In this document: in pieces, positions 62,403 to 64,000 of the stretch | Numbering within the stretch: position 1 is the stretch's first letter | Layout of the letters: every line of letters starts with the position of its first letter | DNA from: Kordiimonadaceae bacterium UBA4441 | GTDB taxonomy: Bacteria > Pseudomonadota > Alphaproteobacteria > Sphingomonadales > Emcibacteraceae | Length of the DNA: 64,000 nucleotides | Assembly: GCA_002390425.1 (NCBI GenBank) | Contig: DGPL01000045.1 | Location: 26,182 to 90,181 of the forward strand | Direction: 5' to 3' | Translations under genes and position numbers: made by a program | Notes under the pieces: generated by a model | Seen by the model: the letters and a program-made list of their open reading frames with translations, nothing else | Told to the model about the DNA's origin: nothing | Databases searched by the model: none

Positions 62403-62445
62403 GCAAGCTAGGGCTTGCTTTCATTTTAAAGCTAATTATGCTTGC
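62403..62445. promoter_or_regulatory. GCAAGC inverted repeat in divergent hydrolase/LysE gap
   Basis: GCAAGC (62403-62408)-TAGG-GCTTGC (62413-62418) is a compact palindrome, and a third GCTTGC lies at 62440-62445. The site is 45 bases before the LysE start, between divergent genes, as expected for a regulator of both. SD AAGGAG follows for LysE. Confidence 0.45.
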
Positions 62446-62462
62446 TTAATTAAGGAGAAGTA

Positions 62463-63095
62463 ATGTTACCTTTTGATTTATTAACCGCATTCTTTATTAC
62501 ATCAATATTGCTAGGGATAACGCCGGGACCAGATAATATTTTTGTCTTAACACAATCCGCCGTGTCAGGAACACGTGCAGGGATCGCAGTTACTTTTGGT
62601 CTTTTAATGGGCATTTTTTGTCATACGGTCGCCGTTGCATTTGGTATTGCTGTTATTTTCCAAACATCCCCTCTTGCCTTTACGATCCTTAAAATATTTG
62701 GCGTCGGATATCTGCTGTATTTAGCATGGGGTGCGTTTAAAGCAGGTAATGCTAAAATCAAAGGAAAGGATTTAAGTAATCTAAGCTCCTTTAAACTCTT
62801 TAGACGTGGTATTCTGATGAACATTAGTAATCCAAAAATTGCTATTTTCTTCCTAGCTTTTCTTCCACAATTTGCTGACCCTGAACTAGGCTCAGTTCCT
62901 ATGCAAATACTTTTGCTTGGCTCTATTTTTAATTTTGCCACATTACTCGTTTTTATTAGTATTTGTTTTTTAGCTGGCAGTATTGGCGACTATTTAAAAT
63001 CATCCAACCGGGCACAAATTATTTTAAACCGAATAGCCGGCACCGTTTTTGTCGGTCTTGCCCTTAAGCTCGCACTTACCGATAACAATTCGTAA
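62463..63095 (+). CDS. LysE/RhtB family amino-acid exporter
   Basis: A 210-residue inner-membrane protein with about six transmembrane segments. 'LLGITPGPDNIFVLTQSAVSGTRAGIAVTFG' region (~18-48) holds the conserved TPGP(D/N) motif of the RhtB group. 'FRRGILMNISNPKIAIFFLAFLPQF' (~117) is the second hallmark. It exports neutral or basic amino acids or homoserine-type compounds. The start ATG is preceded by AAGGAG. No LysR gene is adjacent. Confidence 0.93.
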   Translation: MLPFDLLTAFFITSILLGITPGPDNIFVLTQSAVSGTRAGIAVTFGLLMGIFCHTVAVAFGIAVIFQTSPLAFTILKIFGVGYLLYLAWGAFKAGNAKIKGKDLSNLSSFKLFRRGILMNISNPKIAIFFLAFLPQFADPELGSVPMQILLLGSIFNFATLLVFISICFLAGSIGDYLKSSNRAQIILNRIAGTVFVGLALKLALTDNNS

Positions 63096-63203
63096 CTTTA
63101 GAGAAGAAATCGGTATAAGTTTAACCTAAGTCAAATAAATTTCCTGCCCCATCTCTATATTGCACTTATCTGACATTTTATTACTCAGGAAAGGAAAATT
63201 ATT

Positions 63204-64000
63204 ATGTCTAATGATCTAAAATTAAAAAATGTAGTGGTGGCAATCGACCCCTTGGAAAGCAATCAATATTCATTAAAACGCGCCCTAAAAATGAATGATG
63301 TCCTTGATGGTGGCATTAATATTCATCTGTTTATCTCGCTTGAAATGGATAAGCTTCATAAAATGCATGATACCTTTGAATTATCATGTGATGGCGAATG
63401 GTTTAACGAACTTGTCAAACCGATGGTTGACGCTGGAATTGATTATACTTCCGAAGTCATTTGGACAGATGCATGGCATCGTTCAATCGCTGAAACATGT
63501 AAAAAATATGATGCCGACCTTGTTATTATTTCCGATTTTGCAACAGAAGATGGCCGTACGGATCTAACACCATCAAAATGGTCTTTATTACGTGCATCAG
63601 TTTGTCCAGTTTTGATCGTTCACCCACAATCAACTTTAACCCGTAATACAATTCTTTCTGCCGTTAACATGCAAACTGATAATCCACGTTATGTTGAATT
63701 TAACGAAAAAATTCTTAACTATAGTGAACTACTTGCCACAAAATATGGTGCAGAAAAGCATGTTGTAAATGGATATGAAGATGGTATGGAATATCCGGAC
63801 CGTGCAAAATTATTACGTGACACAAATACAAAACAAGAAAATCTTCACATTAAACAAGGTGGCCCACGCGCCATCATTTCAGAAGTGGCGACTGAAATTG
63901 AGGCCGACATCGTTGTTATCGGTACACTTGCACGAAGCGGAATTATGGCCGCCATGCGCGGAAATAAAAGTGAACGTATTATCCGCGAATTAAAATGTGA
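63204..64000 (+). CDS. Tandem universal stress protein (UspE-like), 3' end outside window
   Basis: An open frame from ATG 63204 (SD AGGAAAGGA) to the window edge, 265 codons so far. Two Usp domains: the first begins NVVVAIDPLESNQYSLKRAL, the second begins near residue 150 ('ILSAVNMQTDNP'). It contains the ATP-binding-type pattern GTLARSGIMAAMRGNKSERI (G-x-G/S-x9-G-N-x-S-E). Tandem-domain proteins of about 300 residues are UspE-like cytoplasmic stress proteins. Only the last ~35 residues are probably missing. The 108-base gap before it shows nothing clear. Confidence 0.87.
   Translation, partial: MSNDLKLKNVVVAIDPLESNQYSLKRALKMNDVLDGGINIHLFISLEMDKLHKMHDTFELSCDGEWFNELVKPMVDAGIDYTSEVIWTDAWHRSIAETCKKYDADLVIISDFATEDGRTDLTPSKWSLLRASVCPVLIVHPQSTLTRNTILSAVNMQTDNPRYVEFNEKILNYSELLATKYGAEKHVVNGYEDGMEYPDRAKLLRDTNTKQENLHIKQGGPRAIISEVATEIEADIVVIGTLARSGIMAAMRGNKSERIIRELKC

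Noticed and set aside
1..64000. Prophage, insertion sequence, CRISPR array, tRNA or riboswitch
   Set aside because: No transposase, integrase, phage structural genes, regular short repeats, tRNA-like folds or known riboswitch leader were recognised.

Overview
The window is about 40% GC by eye, gene-dense, and looks like the chromosome of a Gram-negative bacterium of the Pseudomonadota. TonB-dependent uptake, lipoproteins, periplasmic quinoproteins with a c-type cytochrome, an OmpR-type two-component system and a CoA-dependent aromatic pathway all support this. The mix of S9 peptidase, penicillin acylases, PQQ enzymes and cyanophycin genes resembles low-GC marine Alphaproteobacteria, but the genus cannot be fixed from the sequence. 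I see no tRNA, rRNA, insertion sequence, prophage or CRISPR array.

Layout. (1) 1-11182: a secreted S9 peptidase (5' end outside the window), an FAD amine/amino-acid oxidase, an ornithine cyclodeaminase-like protein, two penicillin-acylase-type amidases and a TonB-dependent receptor. (2) 11534-18620: three tandem PQQ dehydrogenases of the membrane-glucose-dehydrogenase type with a c-type cytochrome between the first two. The third copy has Gly where the first two carry the family's catalytic Asp. (3) 18701-27857: four exported NHL/six-bladed propeller proteins in two paralogous pairs, a HupE/UreJ membrane protein, an ECF42-type sigma factor with its YciI/DGPF partner, and a three-cupin protein. 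The promoter of the YciI-sigma operon carries a TGTCGA -35 element, and the second propeller pair shares a duplicated 33-base promoter module. (4) 27946-30256: a PepSY protein, OmpR-type regulator and sensor kinase operon.

(5) 30449-51599: a large aromatic-degradation locus centred on a fused 2-aminobenzoyl-CoA (or salicylyl-CoA) monooxygenase/reductase. Around it lie an aryl-CoA ligase, thioesterase, hydratase/dehydrogenase fusion, SDR, crotonase, acyl-CoA dehydrogenase and a RidA-like protein. It also holds an IorA/IorB-type 2-oxoacid:ferredoxin oxidoreductase, a cyclase/isatin-hydrolase-type metal hydrolase, a CDGSH-bicupin fusion and two MarR regulators. Both divergent promoter regions of the locus contain the same 10-bp palindrome TTACATGTAA, a likely shared operator. 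A plausible reading is conversion of an indole, isatin or kynurenine-type compound to 2-aminobenzoyl-CoA, then ring reduction and beta-oxidation.

(6) 51666-53215: a 54-residue small protein, a DUF1697 protein and a lipoprotein of unknown function. (7) 53278-59639: a cyanophycin locus with cyanophycin synthetase, a shorter synthetase-like partner without the ATP-grasp domain, cyanophycinase and a convergent isoaspartyl peptidase/asparaginase. Together these can make and fully recycle the Asp-Arg polymer. (8) 59805-64000: a PLP-dependent desulfhydrase/cysteate lyase-like enzyme beside a TSUP exporter, an exported alpha/beta hydrolase, a LysE-type exporter and a tandem universal stress protein cut by the right edge.
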